64,000 nt of DNA, taken from Lactobacillus huangpiensis (GTDB lineage: Bacteria; Bacillota; Bacilli; Lactobacillales; Lactobacillaceae). Location of the stretch: contig NZ_BPPA01000007.1 of the NCBI RefSeq assembly GCF_019972815.1, positions 1 to 64,000 of the forward strand, read 5' to 3'. Position 1 is the stretch's first letter. Each line of letters starts with the position of its first letter. A program made the translations under genes and the position numbers. Of this stretch, positions 35,131-43,551 are shown piece by piece. The notes beneath the pieces were generated by a model that did not search any database, was not told where the DNA came from, and was given only the letters and a program-made list of their open reading frames with translations.

Positions 35131-35829
35131 TTAGAAAGCTCCACCACCGGATCCTCCACCGAAGCCACCAGATGAACCACTGGAAAAGCTGCTTGAGCCA
35201 GTAGATATACTGTCGTTAAAGCAAGAATCAAAGTTGGCAGAAAAGCTATCTTTGCCAGTATTAGAGGCAAAACCATAGTAAAAGTAATCACTCTTTGCCA
35301 ATTCTTCTTGACTAAATTCAATTTTTAGCTGTTTCATCACTTTATTAGCTAGACCAAAAGCAACAGCATAAGGCATGATATCTTCCCATAAAATGATGTC
35401 ACCAACATCCTTCATCTTAAACTTACCGATATCTTTTAACATTTTCTTGAAACCACGTATCTTTTCGGTTTCAATCTTTCCTTTTTCTGAATAAATACCT
35501 GTCTTCCTGATACTGAAAATCAGCGCCAGTAAACTCAAAATTAGGATCGAAGCTTCGCCAAAAACTATCACTAAAATAAACTTAAGTGAGCTCATTAGTG
35601 CTACTACAGAAGCAGCAAAACTGATGACCATCATTAAAATTATGATAGCAATATTTTTATTTTTTCGATTTATTAATGAATCAGGCAAATAAACTTGCTT
35701 TTCTTTGCTGTCAAAATAATCTCCTGCCCAAAAATCAAAGTCGCGGCCTAGTTTTTTTCCATGATATTTCTTTAGGGCTTGAGTGGTAAAACTAGTTCCG
35801 TCCCCAATCTTGTTAAAGAGAGTTTTCAT
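35131..35829 (-). pseudogene. DUF2207 membrane protein, C-terminal part after frameshift
   Basis: This 232-codon frame carries the membrane helices (about residues 60-110: IAIIILMMVISFAASVVALM) and the Gly/Ser-rich tail (GGFGGGSGGGAF) that ends DUF2207 proteins. The frame remains open upstream of its ATG back to the A8 tract and reads KIEDYKAHLKTYYRITAIDE, joining the N-terminal part without loss. An accidental GAGGAG site precedes the ATG, so a separate fragment could be translated. The split is likely a mutation, slippage site or sequencing error. Confidence 0.7.
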
Positions 35830-35867
35830 TAAGCGGTTCTCCTCAACTACATTTTCGTCTATTGCGG

Positions 35868-36893
35868 TTATCCGATAATAAGTTTTAAGATGAGCTTTAT
35901 AATCTTCAATCTTAATTTTTTTTGCGCTGCCAGTTCCATCAAATAGGCAGTAAACGCCCGATTATCCGGTTGCTTTGCAGTATCCAAAATTTGAGCTAAT
36001 ATTGGATCCACGTCAGGTATTTCATAGTTATGAGCTAATTCACGACTCTTGCGGGGCATGAAACCAATTTTTTTGGCCCTAAAACCCTTTATGATACCTA
36101 AAAGTCCTGCAATTAAGCTCAAAGCAATTAGCCAGAGACTTCTTTTTGTCCTTTTTTGTTGATTTAATAAAGTATCCTGTGTTAATTTTTTCTCCTGTTT
36201 TATCACTGCTTGGCGGTGATTCTTATTTTTGACGTTTTGATTATTGGCAGTGATTTTAGGAGGAAAAATAGTATGCACTTCAATACCGGTATCGCCAGCA
36301 AGATTTTCAGCTGTCATGATTATTTTCCCTTTTTGAGGATTAACTTGTAGATGTCCATCGAGTGGTCCGTGTGCCCATGCTTTTAAACCTTTAACAGGTC
36401 CTGGAAAAATCACGCTTGCTTTAACATAGTCTAAGTCGGTGTCCCAACCGTCGCCAATAATTTTAAAATTAAGTTCGGCTACATCACGGTAATTGGTAAT
36501 GGCATTAGTGATACGGTAAAAATAAGTAACAGTAAAGCGACTATTATTCTTTATATTATGAAATACTTTAAAACGGTAGCCCTTTTTATTTCTTTTAAGA
36601 TCATAATCATCAGTTTTGTGACCCTTGTCGTTGCCATCTGCCACTTTTACTGACGCATCAGCGATTTTCTGATTCGATTGTAGATTTTGGCGATAAAAAA
36701 CTCCATGTGCAGAACTGTTGAATTTATACGTAATTGCCCTTTTCATCGTCAACGAGCCGTCTGAGTTAACTTTAGCTGTAGTGATGTTTTTAGCAATATC
36801 ATAATCAACATCGGCTTTTACTTCTTGTCCAGAAACAAAACAAAATAATAGAACTCCCAGTAGAGATATCAATTTTATAATTTTATGTTTCAT
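35868..36893 (-). pseudogene. DUF2207 membrane protein, N-terminal part before frameshift
   Basis: The protein begins at the ATG at 36893 (AGGAAA upstream) with a signal peptide (IIKLISLLGVLLFCFVSG). The extracellular DUF2207 domain follows (DYDIAKNITTAKVNSDGSL ... GVFYRQNL ... TYFYRITNAITNY), and then one membrane helix near 255-277 (SLWLIALSLIAGLLGIIKG). The frame changes at an A8 run (35916-35923) inside AYLMELAAQKK and ends 15 codons later. Together with the downstream part it would form a complete DUF2207 protein of about 590 residues. The role of the family is unknown, probably at the cell surface. Confidence 0.7.
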
Positions 36894-37093
36894 GCTATTT
36901 CCTATCTTTCGTTCTTCGCTTTTCTTTATTATACAGATTATGAAATACAATTAACAAATCAATTTGTACTCCTTTCTTTATTATCTATTTGACTTTAAAA
37001 ATAAGTTGGATAAAAAAGAAATTTCCGGTTGCAATTACAAAAACTTTTCTCTATAATAGTTAATGTTCTTGCGCAGGAATACGCAAAACTGTC

Positions 37094-37167
37094 GGTCTGG
37101 TAGCTCAGCTGGATAGAGCAACGGTCTTCTAAACCGTGGGTCGTGGGTTCGAATCTCACCCGGATCA
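37094..37167 (+). tRNA. tRNA-Arg (anticodon TCT)
   Basis: A full cloverleaf can be drawn: acceptor GGTCTGG/CCGGATC with two G-U pairs, D-stem GCTC/GAGC, anticodon stem ACGGT/ACCGT with loop CTTCTAA, and T-arm GTGGG TTCGAAT CTCAC. The discriminator is A and CCA is not encoded. The anticodon TCT reads AGA/AGG, common codons in such a low-GC genome. Accessory small genes begin just downstream. Confidence 0.95.
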
Positions 37168-37284
37168 TTTTAAATCGTTTTTATCGATTTTTACTAATTA
37201 TAAATCCTGTTATATCAACAATTTTATTTTTATTGATTATTGTTAAGTTTAAAGTTAGCTAACATTTTGGTTAACATAGAAATT

Positions 37285-37316
37285 GCCCTAGCAATTAAGC
37301 TAGAGCTATTTTTCTA
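37285..37316 (+). terminator. Terminator downstream of tRNA-Arg
   Basis: GCCCTAGC and GCTAGAGC pair with one mismatch around AATTAA, then TATTTTT. It lies about 120 bp after the tRNA on the same strand. Confidence 0.55.
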
Positions 37317-37374
37317 TTTCCTTTATAAATATACATTATGGGATTTTTAAGATCTCCAAATGTTAAAAAAGTGA

Positions 37375-37566
37375 TCAATTATTTTGTTTTAGCTCTTCTC
37401 TTCTTATCTTGATGTATTCTAATGTTTTGTCTAAATCTTCTTCATCTGCATATTTAAGAATGAAATTTTTAGAATCTGATCTTCTCCTAATATAATTCAT
37501 TCTTTTTTTATGCGCATCATTCCACTTTTTATTTGCTCGCTTTTGAGCCTCAGTTAGTTTAGCCAT
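37375..37566 (-). CDS. Small charged hypothetical protein (63 aa)
   Basis: The protein starts MAKLTEAQKRANKKWNDAHK and is rich in Lys, Arg and Glu, with two predicted helices (residues 5-28 and 43-62: DLDKTLEYIKIRREELKQ). Similar short proteins occur on Firmicute plasmids and phage-like elements; I recognise the type but not a function. A GGAGTGATCAA stretch provides a ribosome site. It overlaps the end of the upstream membrane peptide gene. Confidence 0.55.
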   Translation of the reverse strand: MAKLTEAQKRANKKWNDAHKKRMNYIRRRSDSKNFILKYADEEDLDKTLEYIKIRREELKQNN

Positions 37567-37703
37567 TTGATCACTCCTAAAATTAAAACAATTACCATAA
37601 CTGTAACTAATATTGTTTTACAGAATGTTTTGAGTCTTAAGTCAATCTTTGTTTTAATTGTCAAATTTCCTTTTTTAGTTTCAATGTTATAAATTTTATT
37701 CAT
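37554..37703 (-). CDS. Small membrane peptide (about 49 aa)
   Basis: From the ATG at 37703 the peptide reads MNKIYNIETKKGNLTIKTK and ends in one hydrophobic helix (TILVTVMVIVLILGVIKWLN). The ribosome site is weak. It overlaps the charged 63-aa gene by 13 bp, so the two may be cotranscribed. Function unknown; a phage- or plasmid-type accessory is possible. Confidence 0.35.
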   Translation of the reverse strand: MNKIYNIETKKGNLTIKTKIDLRLKTFCKTILVTVMVIVLILGVIKWLN

Positions 37704-37748
37704 TGTTACAAATACTTTTCTATAATATAATGTTTTTATAAAAAGCAA

Positions 37749-38387
37749 AGAAGAGAAGCCTTTTCCCTGTTTTTCATCTTTTATAGATGATTTTAAAAGC
37801 TATTATCCCGAGATTTATTTTGAAGTGGAGCTCATAGTAGCTTTTTATTTTCTCTTTTTTTCTTCATCTCCTTACCTCCTTACATATTATGTAATACATT
37901 CTTTAGGGTACAACGCAAATAATGTTTTGCAATTTTTTCTAAAAAAAGTTAATATTAATTTAGAAGTTACTTTCAAATTTCTTTTACTTTATAGCTCCCA
38001 TTTGGGAGTTTTTTTATTTAAAAAATTAAAAATAATTATAATGATCAAATTTCATTTTTTCTTTTTCAATTTTTTGCTCTTTTTTATTTCATCAATAACA
38101 TATTGATACATGTCAACTATTGGAAAATATAGAGTTGCAAATGTGGTAATAAGTTTCAAAAGAAGCAAAAAAGTACTATTCAAGCTGTTAGATATTTTTA
38201 TTGAAGAGGCATAAGAGGAGACGGCTGTCCAAGCTGCCGTAGCCAGCAAAACTTGACAAATAGTCGTAAGGATCGCTGTGGACTATATTCCCCAAATTAT
38301 GTGTTACCCAGTTGTGCGTTTTTACACCTTCTTTTTGTTTTTATTTTGTGGCGATTTAATAACATCAAGGCAGAAGCTAAAAGTATA
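37749..38387. other. Gene-poor stretch downstream of the small ORFs
   Basis: There is a clear plus-strand terminator at 37995-38015 (CTCCCA/TGGGAG then T7), which implies a short plus-strand transcript starting between 37750 and 37950. A minus-strand frame at 38052-38249 (TTG start, one hydrophobic stretch, Lys-rich tail) has no ribosome site and is not called. No other gene is supported. Confidence 0.45.
37995..38015 (+). terminator. Intrinsic terminator (plus strand)
   Basis: CTCCCA and TGGGAG with a 2-base centre are followed by T7. No plus-strand gene upstream explains it. Confidence 0.65.
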
Positions 38388-38418
38388 AAAAAGAACGATG
38401 AAATCATCGTTCTTTTTT
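38385..38418. terminator. Bidirectional intrinsic terminator
   Basis: AAGAACGATGA and TCATCGTTCTT form a perfect 11-bp stem flanked by A- and T-runs. On the minus strand it serves the 161-aa membrane protein gene. Confidence 0.85.
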
Positions 38419-38513
38419 CGTGGTCTGAGAACTAGTTTTTTCCCAGACTCTTTTAAATAATTAGCCATTTTAATCAAAAACAGAATCTCTTCTACTATTT
38501 AACCAGCTTGCCA

Positions 38514-38999
38514 CTAATTTTTCTTGATTTTTGATATCAACACTCTTTGCCGTTTAGGATTTAACCGGTAATAACCTGAGAAAATTCCCAAAAAAGTTAA
38601 AACAACTGTTCCGATAACCAGCAATAAAATGCTGTCTTCATGAAGTTCTCCGATAAATTCATATAGAGAAGATACCATCTTCAACCAACCACCAAGAGAG
38701 ACAAAATACCAGGCAGTAGCCTTATCAATAAAACTCATAGCTGTACGCAAATCAGATTCATTTTTGATAATACTACCTAAAATCTTGACTGCACGCCGTT
38801 TTTCAAGATAAATTTTTACAATAGGTATAATCCAGTACAAAGGAGAAATTTTTGGTTGTGCTTTACTTGATTGGTTAAATTCCTTCAAAAACCATTCATA
38901 ATCATAAAGCTCCATTAATCCTTGATAAAGAGGAAAGGCAAACAACAACCAATCTCCTAAAAAACTGATGCAATTAATAAACAGTGAGATAATAAACAC
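38514..38999 (-). CDS. Hypothetical membrane protein (161 aa)
   Basis: Four hydrophobic stretches are visible: residues 3-28 (ISLFINCISFLGDWLLFAF), 52-65 (YWIIPIVKIYL), 92-108 (AWYFVSLGGWLKMVSSL) and 120-142 (ILLLVIGTVVLTFLGIFSGY). I do not recognise the family. It stands alone, ends at a bidirectional terminator and has an A/T-rich upstream region. The GAAAGAAG before the ATG is a fair ribosome site. Confidence 0.6.
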   Translation of the reverse strand: MFIISLFINCISFLGDWLLFAFPLYQGLMELYDYEWFLKEFNQSSKAQPKISPLYWIIPIVKIYLEKRRAVKILGSIIKNESDLRTAMSFIDKATAWYFVSLGGWLKMVSSLYEFIGELHEDSILLLVIGTVVLTFLGIFSGYYRLNPKRQRVLISKIKKN

Positions 39000-39231
39000 T
39001 TCTTTCTATATTTTTTATTACAAAACTGAATTATTATTTTTACTTGTCATTATTTTAGTCGTTACCAACCAGTTATTCAAAAAAGTTATTCAAATTTTTG
39101 CAAGCTATTTTGCTAATTGAAAAAGAAAAAATATTTTTTTAATAATTAACTAACTTTTTCTTTCCCAACAAAAAGACTATTAGATTCTTAAAGCTTGATA
39201 TACCAAAGAATTTTTTTCTTTAAAAATTCTC

Positions 39232-39260
39232 TTGCTTTTTTTATGCTATTAAGTTATGAT
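39232..39260 (+). promoter_or_regulatory. Promoter of the aromatic-leader operon
   Basis: TTGCTT (39232-39237) and TATGAT (39255-39260) are spaced by exactly 17 bp. The predicted start near 39267 puts the leader peptide's ribosome site and ATG at the very front of the transcript. Confidence 0.7.
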
Positions 39261-39291
39261 ATTGCTTAAATATTTATGAGAGGTAAAGATT

Positions 39292-39363
39292 ATGACGGCA
39301 ATTAAAAAAATTAATCAACCGCAAGTTAAATATTATTTCTGGTACTTCAGCTATTTGATCTGA
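39292..39363 (+). CDS. Aromatic leader peptide (23 aa)
   Basis: A GAGAGGT ribosome site (39278-39284) precedes an ATG that opens a 23-codon frame ending in TGA. Residues 13-21 read KYYFWYFSY: three Tyr in the core plus one more, two Phe and one Trp, seven aromatics in eight positions. Such clusters are the hallmark of leader peptides that sense charged tRNA levels. Mutually exclusive RNA hairpins and a terminator follow at once. The peptide itself is probably non-functional; its translation is the signal. Confidence 0.75.
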   Translation: MTAIKKINQPQVKYYFWYFSYLI

Positions 39364-39369
39364 GTGCCT

Positions 39370-39487
39370 AGTTTGTCATTGTCTTAGACACACAGTTCAA
39401 TCTTCATGACAATTGTGTGTTTTAAAGATTTAAGTACTTTCTTCTCTGAAGACTCACACAGTTGTCGTCATCTGTGTGAGTTTTTTA
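39370..39487 (+). promoter_or_regulatory. Transcription attenuator with alternative hairpins
   Basis: Four short segments can pair in competing ways: A, GACACACA (39387-39394); B, TGTGTGT (39414-39420); C, CTCACACAG (39453-39461); D, CTGTGTGAG (39472-39480). A:B and C:D form together, and C:D plus T6 is a terminator. B:C would prevent it. An earlier segment GTTTGTC (39371-39377) can sequester A. A ribosome stalled on the aromatic codons leaves this free, so B:C can form; a ribosome at the leader stop covers it, so A:B and the terminator form. Confidence 0.7.
39452..39487 (+). terminator. Attenuator terminator
   Basis: ACTCACACAG and CTGTGTGAGT form a perfect 10-bp stem with a 10-base loop, followed by TTTTTT. 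It ends 14 bp before the ATG of the membrane protein gene. Confidence 0.85.
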
Positions 39488-39500
39488 TTGGGAGAGTAAA

Positions 39501-40538
39501 ATGAATACTTTAAAAAAGATTACGTTAGATACACTAAATGGCTTATCAACAGGTATAGTAGTAGCTTTAATTCCTGGAGCATTAATTAACCAGTTGGTAA
39601 AAGCATTGCTGCCAAGCATGCCCCAATTAAGCTTTATTTTAGCTTTAACCACCTTTGCTTCGGCATTGTTGCCAGCAATCAGTGCTGTCTGTGTAGGTAT
39701 GACTGGTAAATTAACACCAATCCAAACTTCATCTATTGCTTTAGCGGCAACAGCTGGAGCTGGCAACTTTGTGATGAACAAAGGCAAGGTTGCGGTTATG
39801 GGTAGTGGTGATGTCATTAACACTGCTATAACTATTATGATAGCTTACGGCTTAGTTTTGTTTTTTGGTAAGAAATTAAAAGCATACACAATTCTTTTAG
39901 TTCCACTGCTTGTTCTGCTAATAGCCGGAGGAATTGGCTGTCTTACCCGCATACCTGTTGGTAAATTAACCAGTTTGATTGGTGTCGGAGTTGAAAAATT
40001 GACGGCATTGCAACCAATTATTATGGGAATGTTGATGGGAATAGTATTTGGATTACTTATCGTTTCTCCTATTTCTTCAGTCGGTATCGCTACTGCGATA
40101 AGTATCTCTGGCATAGCTTCGGGCTCTGCCAATTTAGGTATCACAGCCGTTGCTTTCTCCTTAGCTGTTTTTGGTTGGAAAGCAAATAGTTTTGGTACAT
40201 CAATTGCCCACTTCTTGGGTTCTCCAAAAATGCAAATGGCAAACCTAATGACTAATCCCAAGTTGCTAATTCCACTTTTAATTAACGCTGGTATAATGGG
40301 CGCTCTAGGTGCAGTATTTCAAATTCAAGGTACACCAATGAGTGCAGGATTTGGCTTTTCGGGATTAATTGGTCCTATTGCCGCCATGGCAAATCGCCCA
40401 GCGAATCTTTTTAATATTTTACTAATTGCAGTTCTTTTCTTTGTATTACCAATTGCATTAGGTATAGCAATGAATTACCTCTTCAATAACAAAGTTCATC
40501 TTTTTACAAGTAAAGACTTTGAACTAGATTTCAGTTAG
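39501..40538 (+). CDS. PTS EIIC-like membrane transporter under aromatic attenuation
   Basis: The 345-aa protein has about ten membrane segments and resembles the 'PTS EIIC-like' family of small membrane proteins (start NTLKKITLDTLNGLSTGIVV; central GIVFGLLIVSPISSVGIATA; ending in FVLPIALGIAMNYLF). I see no EIIA or EIIB domain, so it need not be phosphotransferase-coupled. GGGAGAG lies 8 bp before the ATG. The leader peptide and attenuator upstream predict induction when aromatic aminoacyl-tRNA is scarce. That points to uptake of an aromatic amino acid or precursor rather than a sugar. The substrate is an inference. Confidence 0.75.
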   Translation: MNTLKKITLDTLNGLSTGIVVALIPGALINQLVKALLPSMPQLSFILALTTFASALLPAISAVCVGMTGKLTPIQTSSIALAATAGAGNFVMNKGKVAVMGSGDVINTAITIMIAYGLVLFFGKKLKAYTILLVPLLVLLIAGGIGCLTRIPVGKLTSLIGVGVEKLTALQPIIMGMLMGIVFGLLIVSPISSVGIATAISISGIASGSANLGITAVAFSLAVFGWKANSFGTSIAHFLGSPKMQMANLMTNPKLLIPLLINAGIMGALGAVFQIQGTPMSAGFGFSGLIGPIAAMANRPANLFNILLIAVLFFVLPIALGIAMNYLFNNKVHLFTSKDFELDFS

Positions 40539-40606
40539 TTTAAAATGCTCTACTCTTCTTGTTTATCTGCCTTATTGCTATAATTAAAGTAAAGGAGAGT
40601 ATGAAA

Positions 40607-40963
40607 ATGATAAAATTCTATGGTTACAAGCGTTGCTCTACTTCAAGAGCTGCTCAGAAATGGCTTACGGAACACAATGTTAAGTTCGATTTTCAAGATT
40701 TAGTCGATGAGCCGCCTAAGAAATCTGATTTAATTAACTGGCTTACTCAACACGAAGATCGTGGCTTAAAATATTTTTTTAACACTCATGGTCAAGATTA
40801 TCGTAAATTACACATTAAAGATCAAATTGCAGATATGTCTATTGAGGATGCCGCTGACATGATGTCCAAGAACGGAAAACTAATAAAAAGGCCTCTTGTT
40901 GTTGAAGGTAAAAAATTGACCTGTGGTTTTAATGAAAAAATTTACGAAAAAGTTTGGCTATAA
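40607..40963 (+). CDS. ArsC/Spx-family thioredoxin-fold protein
   Basis: A thioredoxin-like ArsC fold of about 118 aa: KFYGYKRCSTSRAAQKWL (single Cys, CSTS, near residue 9), FQDLVDEPPKKSDLINWL, and the C-terminal IKRPLVVEGKKLTCGFNEK. This is the arsenate-reductase-like/YusI branch; the CxxC of true Spx is absent. The ATG at 40607 has AGGAG nine bases upstream; the ATG two codons earlier is too close. It probably has a redox or regulatory role. It lies between the attenuated transporter and pepX and ends at a terminator. Confidence 0.8.
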   Translation: MIKFYGYKRCSTSRAAQKWLTEHNVKFDFQDLVDEPPKKSDLINWLTQHEDRGLKYFFNTHGQDYRKLHIKDQIADMSIEDAADMMSKNGKLIKRPLVVEGKKLTCGFNEKIYEKVWL

Positions 40964-40968
40964 AATTT

Positions 40969-41003
40969 AAAAAGGAGGTATTGAAAACAGTACCTTCTTT
41001 TTT
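40969..41003 (+). terminator. Intrinsic terminator of the ArsC-like gene
   Basis: AAGGAGGTA and TACCTTCTT pair with one wobble around TTGAAAACAG, then T6. Confidence 0.75.
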
Positions 41004-41062
41004 ATTAATCAGCTTTCTAATATCAATGTTTACAGGTAAAATAATACAAAAAGGAGAATTTT

Positions 41063-43462
41063 ATGAAGTATAATCAATATGCTTATGTGAAAACTGATTA
41101 CAAAGAAGAAGTTAAAGAATTACTGCAAATTAAATTTTTACCAATAGATTATGAAAAACGTTCTTTTTCAAATCTTTTAGAAGAACTTACCGCAAATGCA
41201 GTGGCAGTGATTGATCCACGAGACGAAAGTGCCCGCAAAGCAAAATTAGCTGAGTTTGCAGTTTCAGATGTCCAACCTTTTAATGCTTTTTTAGATACCA
41301 ATCCCGAGGAAATTACTTCTAGCCAATTTTATAATGTTGCATTGCAACTTCTTGGCTACCATGTTGGCTATGATTATCAACCAAATGACCCTTTGGCTTT
41401 TATGGAAAAGCAGGCATTACCTTACATTGAGAAAATTAACGACAAGAAATCTCTTATTCAAGCTTTTTATCGTTTGCTTAATACTCGTGCCAAAAATGGA
41501 CAACTGCTAATAGATGTCATGGCTGGTCAAGGCTATTTTTACAATAGAAAAACGGAATTTGCGCCCAATGAGTTTCTCTTTTTTAATGGTAAAAGCATGC
41601 CTGTTTTTGATACCAGCAAAGTGATCAGAGAAGTCGTTTATGTTGAAAGTGATTTGGATACAGACGGTGATGGGAAGAGTGATCTTTTACAAACAACAAT
41701 TTTTCGTCCAATTGAAAGTGAAACTTTACCGGTTCCTGCTCTTTACACTGCTAGTCCCTATTTTGGCGGTATCATTGATAACGAAAAGCGCAACCACAAC
41801 GTAGATGAAAATTTGACTGATGCCACTGAGTGGACTAACCCACAATATCAGGCTTCTGCAATTGTTAAAGCCAAAAAGCCACTGGATAGTGAAAACTCAT
41901 CTAGGCCGGTAGAACAAGCCACCGGCAAATCTTCCTACGGTCTGAACGAATATATGCTGGCTCGTGGATTTGCCAGTGTTTTTGCTGGCGCTATCGGGAC
42001 ACGAGGCAGTGATGGTCTTAGAATTACTGGTGCTCCGGAAGAAACTGAAAGTGCAAAGGAAATAATTGAATGGTTGCACGGAGATCGTATTGCTTATACT
42101 GATAGAACAAGGCAGCACGAAACTAAAGCAACTTGGTGTAATAAAAATATTGGGATGACTGGTCGTTCATATTTAGGCACATTGCAAATAGCCATTGCTA
42201 CTACGGGTGTTCCTGGGTTAAAAACAGTTATTTCTGAAGCTGCCATTTCTTCCTGGTATGATTATTACCGTGAACATGGCCTGGTAATTGCACCAGAAGA
42301 TTGCCAAGGTGAAGATTTGGATATGCTTGCAGAAACTTGTCAATCGAACTTGTGGGATGCTGGAGATTATTTAAAAATTAAGCCAAAGTTTGACGAAATG
42401 CAGAAGATTTTATTAGAAAAGGCCGATCGCAAGACTGGTCAGTATTCAGATTTTTGGGAAAAGCGCAACTACCGACATCATACCGATAATATTAAGTGCT
42501 CCTGGATTAGCGTTCATGGTCTAAATGACTGGAACGTCAAGCCTAAGAACGTCTATAAAATTTGGCAAAAGGTCAAAAACCTTCCTATTGCACATCACCT
42601 TTTCTTGCATCAGGGACCTCATTATAATATGAATAATTTGGTTTCAATTGATTTTACTGATCTAATGAATTTATGGCTGGTTCATGAACTCTTGGGCATT
42701 GAAAATAACGCATACAAGCAGTGGCCAACTGTGCTTATTCAAGATAATCTAAAAGCAGATAAGTGGCACAAAGAAAAGGATTGGTGTAATGACATTGGCA
42801 GGGAAACTGTTTATTTCCCTAATTCAGATAATGAGTTAACCAAAGATACTAGTAGCAAGCAAAAACTTTCCTTTACTGATGTAGGCGGAACTGAATTTAA
42901 AAAAGCAAAAATTTCTGAGAATGACTGGCAAAACCAATTTATTTGTGGTAAAGAAAAATGGTCAAAAGCCAGTTTGCGTTTTACTACAGATGAATTTATT
43001 CATCCCGTAACTATAGTTGGTCGACCAGAAATAAGAATGAGTGTTTCATCAAGTCTTACCAAAGGACAAATTTCTGTTGCTCTGGTAGAAATTGCTGATC
43101 GCAAACGGTTGACTGCTACCCCGAAAATTTTAATGTCTGGCGGACAAGAACTGGGTTTTCATTTTCAACTTGACTCTTTGCAAGAGTTCATGCCTGACAA
43201 GTTAACTCATGCTAAATTAATTACCAAGGCTCACATGAATCTGCAGAATTACGCAGATATGAAAAAGCCACGTAGTATTAAAGCCGGCGAGTTTTACGAC
43301 TTACAGTTTAAATTACAACCAACTTATTACACATTGCCGGCAGGCAGCAAACTTTGTTTAATTATTTATTCTACTGACCAGGGAATGACCAAAAGGCCTC
43401 TTGAAACCACAGATTACACAATTGATCTTTCTGAAACTGCCATTAAATTCAGTATTAAATAA
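41063..43462 (+). CDS. pepX: X-prolyl dipeptidyl aminopeptidase
   Basis: PepX (S15 family) removes X-Pro dipeptides from casein-type peptides in the cytoplasm. The nucleophile Ser369 lies in [10 protein letters not shown]. The Asp (489, in HGLNDWNV) and His (516 or 520, in HQGPHYNM) complete the triad, with spacing close to the known lactococcal enzyme. The N-terminal helical domain and C-terminal jelly-roll domain are present; 799 aa is the Lactobacillus size. An AAAAGGAG site precedes the ATG. Monocistronic, with a terminator on each side. Confidence 0.97.
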   Translation: MKYNQYAYVKTDYKEEVKELLQIKFLPIDYEKRSFSNLLEELTANAVAVIDPRDESARKAKLAEFAVSDVQPFNAFLDTNPEEITSSQFYNVALQLLGYHVGYDYQPNDPLAFMEKQALPYIEKINDKKSLIQAFYRLLNTRAKNGQLLIDVMAGQGYFYNRKTEFAPNEFLFFNGKSMPVFDTSKVIREVVYVESDLDTDGDGKSDLLQTTIFRPIESETLPVPALYTASPYFGGIIDNEKRNHNVDENLTDATEWTNPQYQASAIVKAKKPLDSENSSRPVEQATGKSSYGLNEYMLARGFASVFAGAIGTRGSDGLRITGAPEETESAKEIIEWLHGDRIAYTDRTRQHETKATWCNKNIGMTGRSYLGTLQIAIATTGVPGLKTVISEAAISSWYDYYREHGLVIAPEDCQGEDLDMLAETCQSNLWDAGDYLKIKPKFDEMQKILLEKADRKTGQYSDFWEKRNYRHHTDNIKCSWISVHGLNDWNVKPKNVYKIWQKVKNLPIAHHLFLHQGPHYNMNNLVSIDFTDLMNLWLVHELLGIENNAYKQWPTVLIQDNLKADKWHKEKDWCNDIGRETVYFPNSDNELTKDTSSKQKLSFTDVGGTEFKKAKISENDWQNQFICGKEKWSKASLRFTTDEFIHPVTIVGRPEIRMSVSSSLTKGQISVALVEIADRKRLTATPKILMSGGQELGFHFQLDSLQEFMPDKLTHAKLITKAHMNLQNYADMKKPRSIKAGEFYDLQFKLQPTYYTLPAGSKLCLIIYSTDQGMTKRPLETTDYTIDLSETAIKFSIK

Positions 43463-43503
43463 ATTAAATTTTATTTATGCCAGTACTTTTCAAAGTTGAA
43501 CAT

Positions 43504-43540
43504 AAAAAGCAACTGTTTTAAAAACACAGTTGCTTTTTTA
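43504..43540. terminator. Bidirectional terminator between pepX and carB
   Basis: AGCAACTGT and ACAGTTGCT form a 9-bp stem with A- and T-runs on both sides, serving the convergent pepX and pyr operons. Confidence 0.85.
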
Positions 43541-43551
43541 ATTTAAAAATT

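Noticed and set aside
37825-38106. Plus-strand ORF of 93 codons
   Set aside because: An intrinsic terminator lies inside it, and its Phe/Leu-rich reading reflects T-rich DNA.
38052-38249. Minus-strand ORF of 65 codons with a hydrophobic stretch and Lys-rich end, toxin- or bacteriocin-like at first glance
   Set aside because: The TTG start lacks a ribosome site, and there is no processing motif or immunity gene.
38253-38435. Possible Fst-like type I toxin near a bidirectional terminator
   Set aside because: The frame runs through the terminator hairpin and lacks the Pro-Gly pattern of Fst toxins.
39371-39487. T-box riboswitch upstream of the EIIC-like gene
   Set aside because: No T-box sequence (TGGNACCGCG-like) or specifier-loop architecture is present; the leader peptide explains the terminator better.
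39485-40261. Minus-strand open frames opposite the EIIC-like gene
   Set aside because: They are shadows of the strongly supported plus-strand membrane protein gene.
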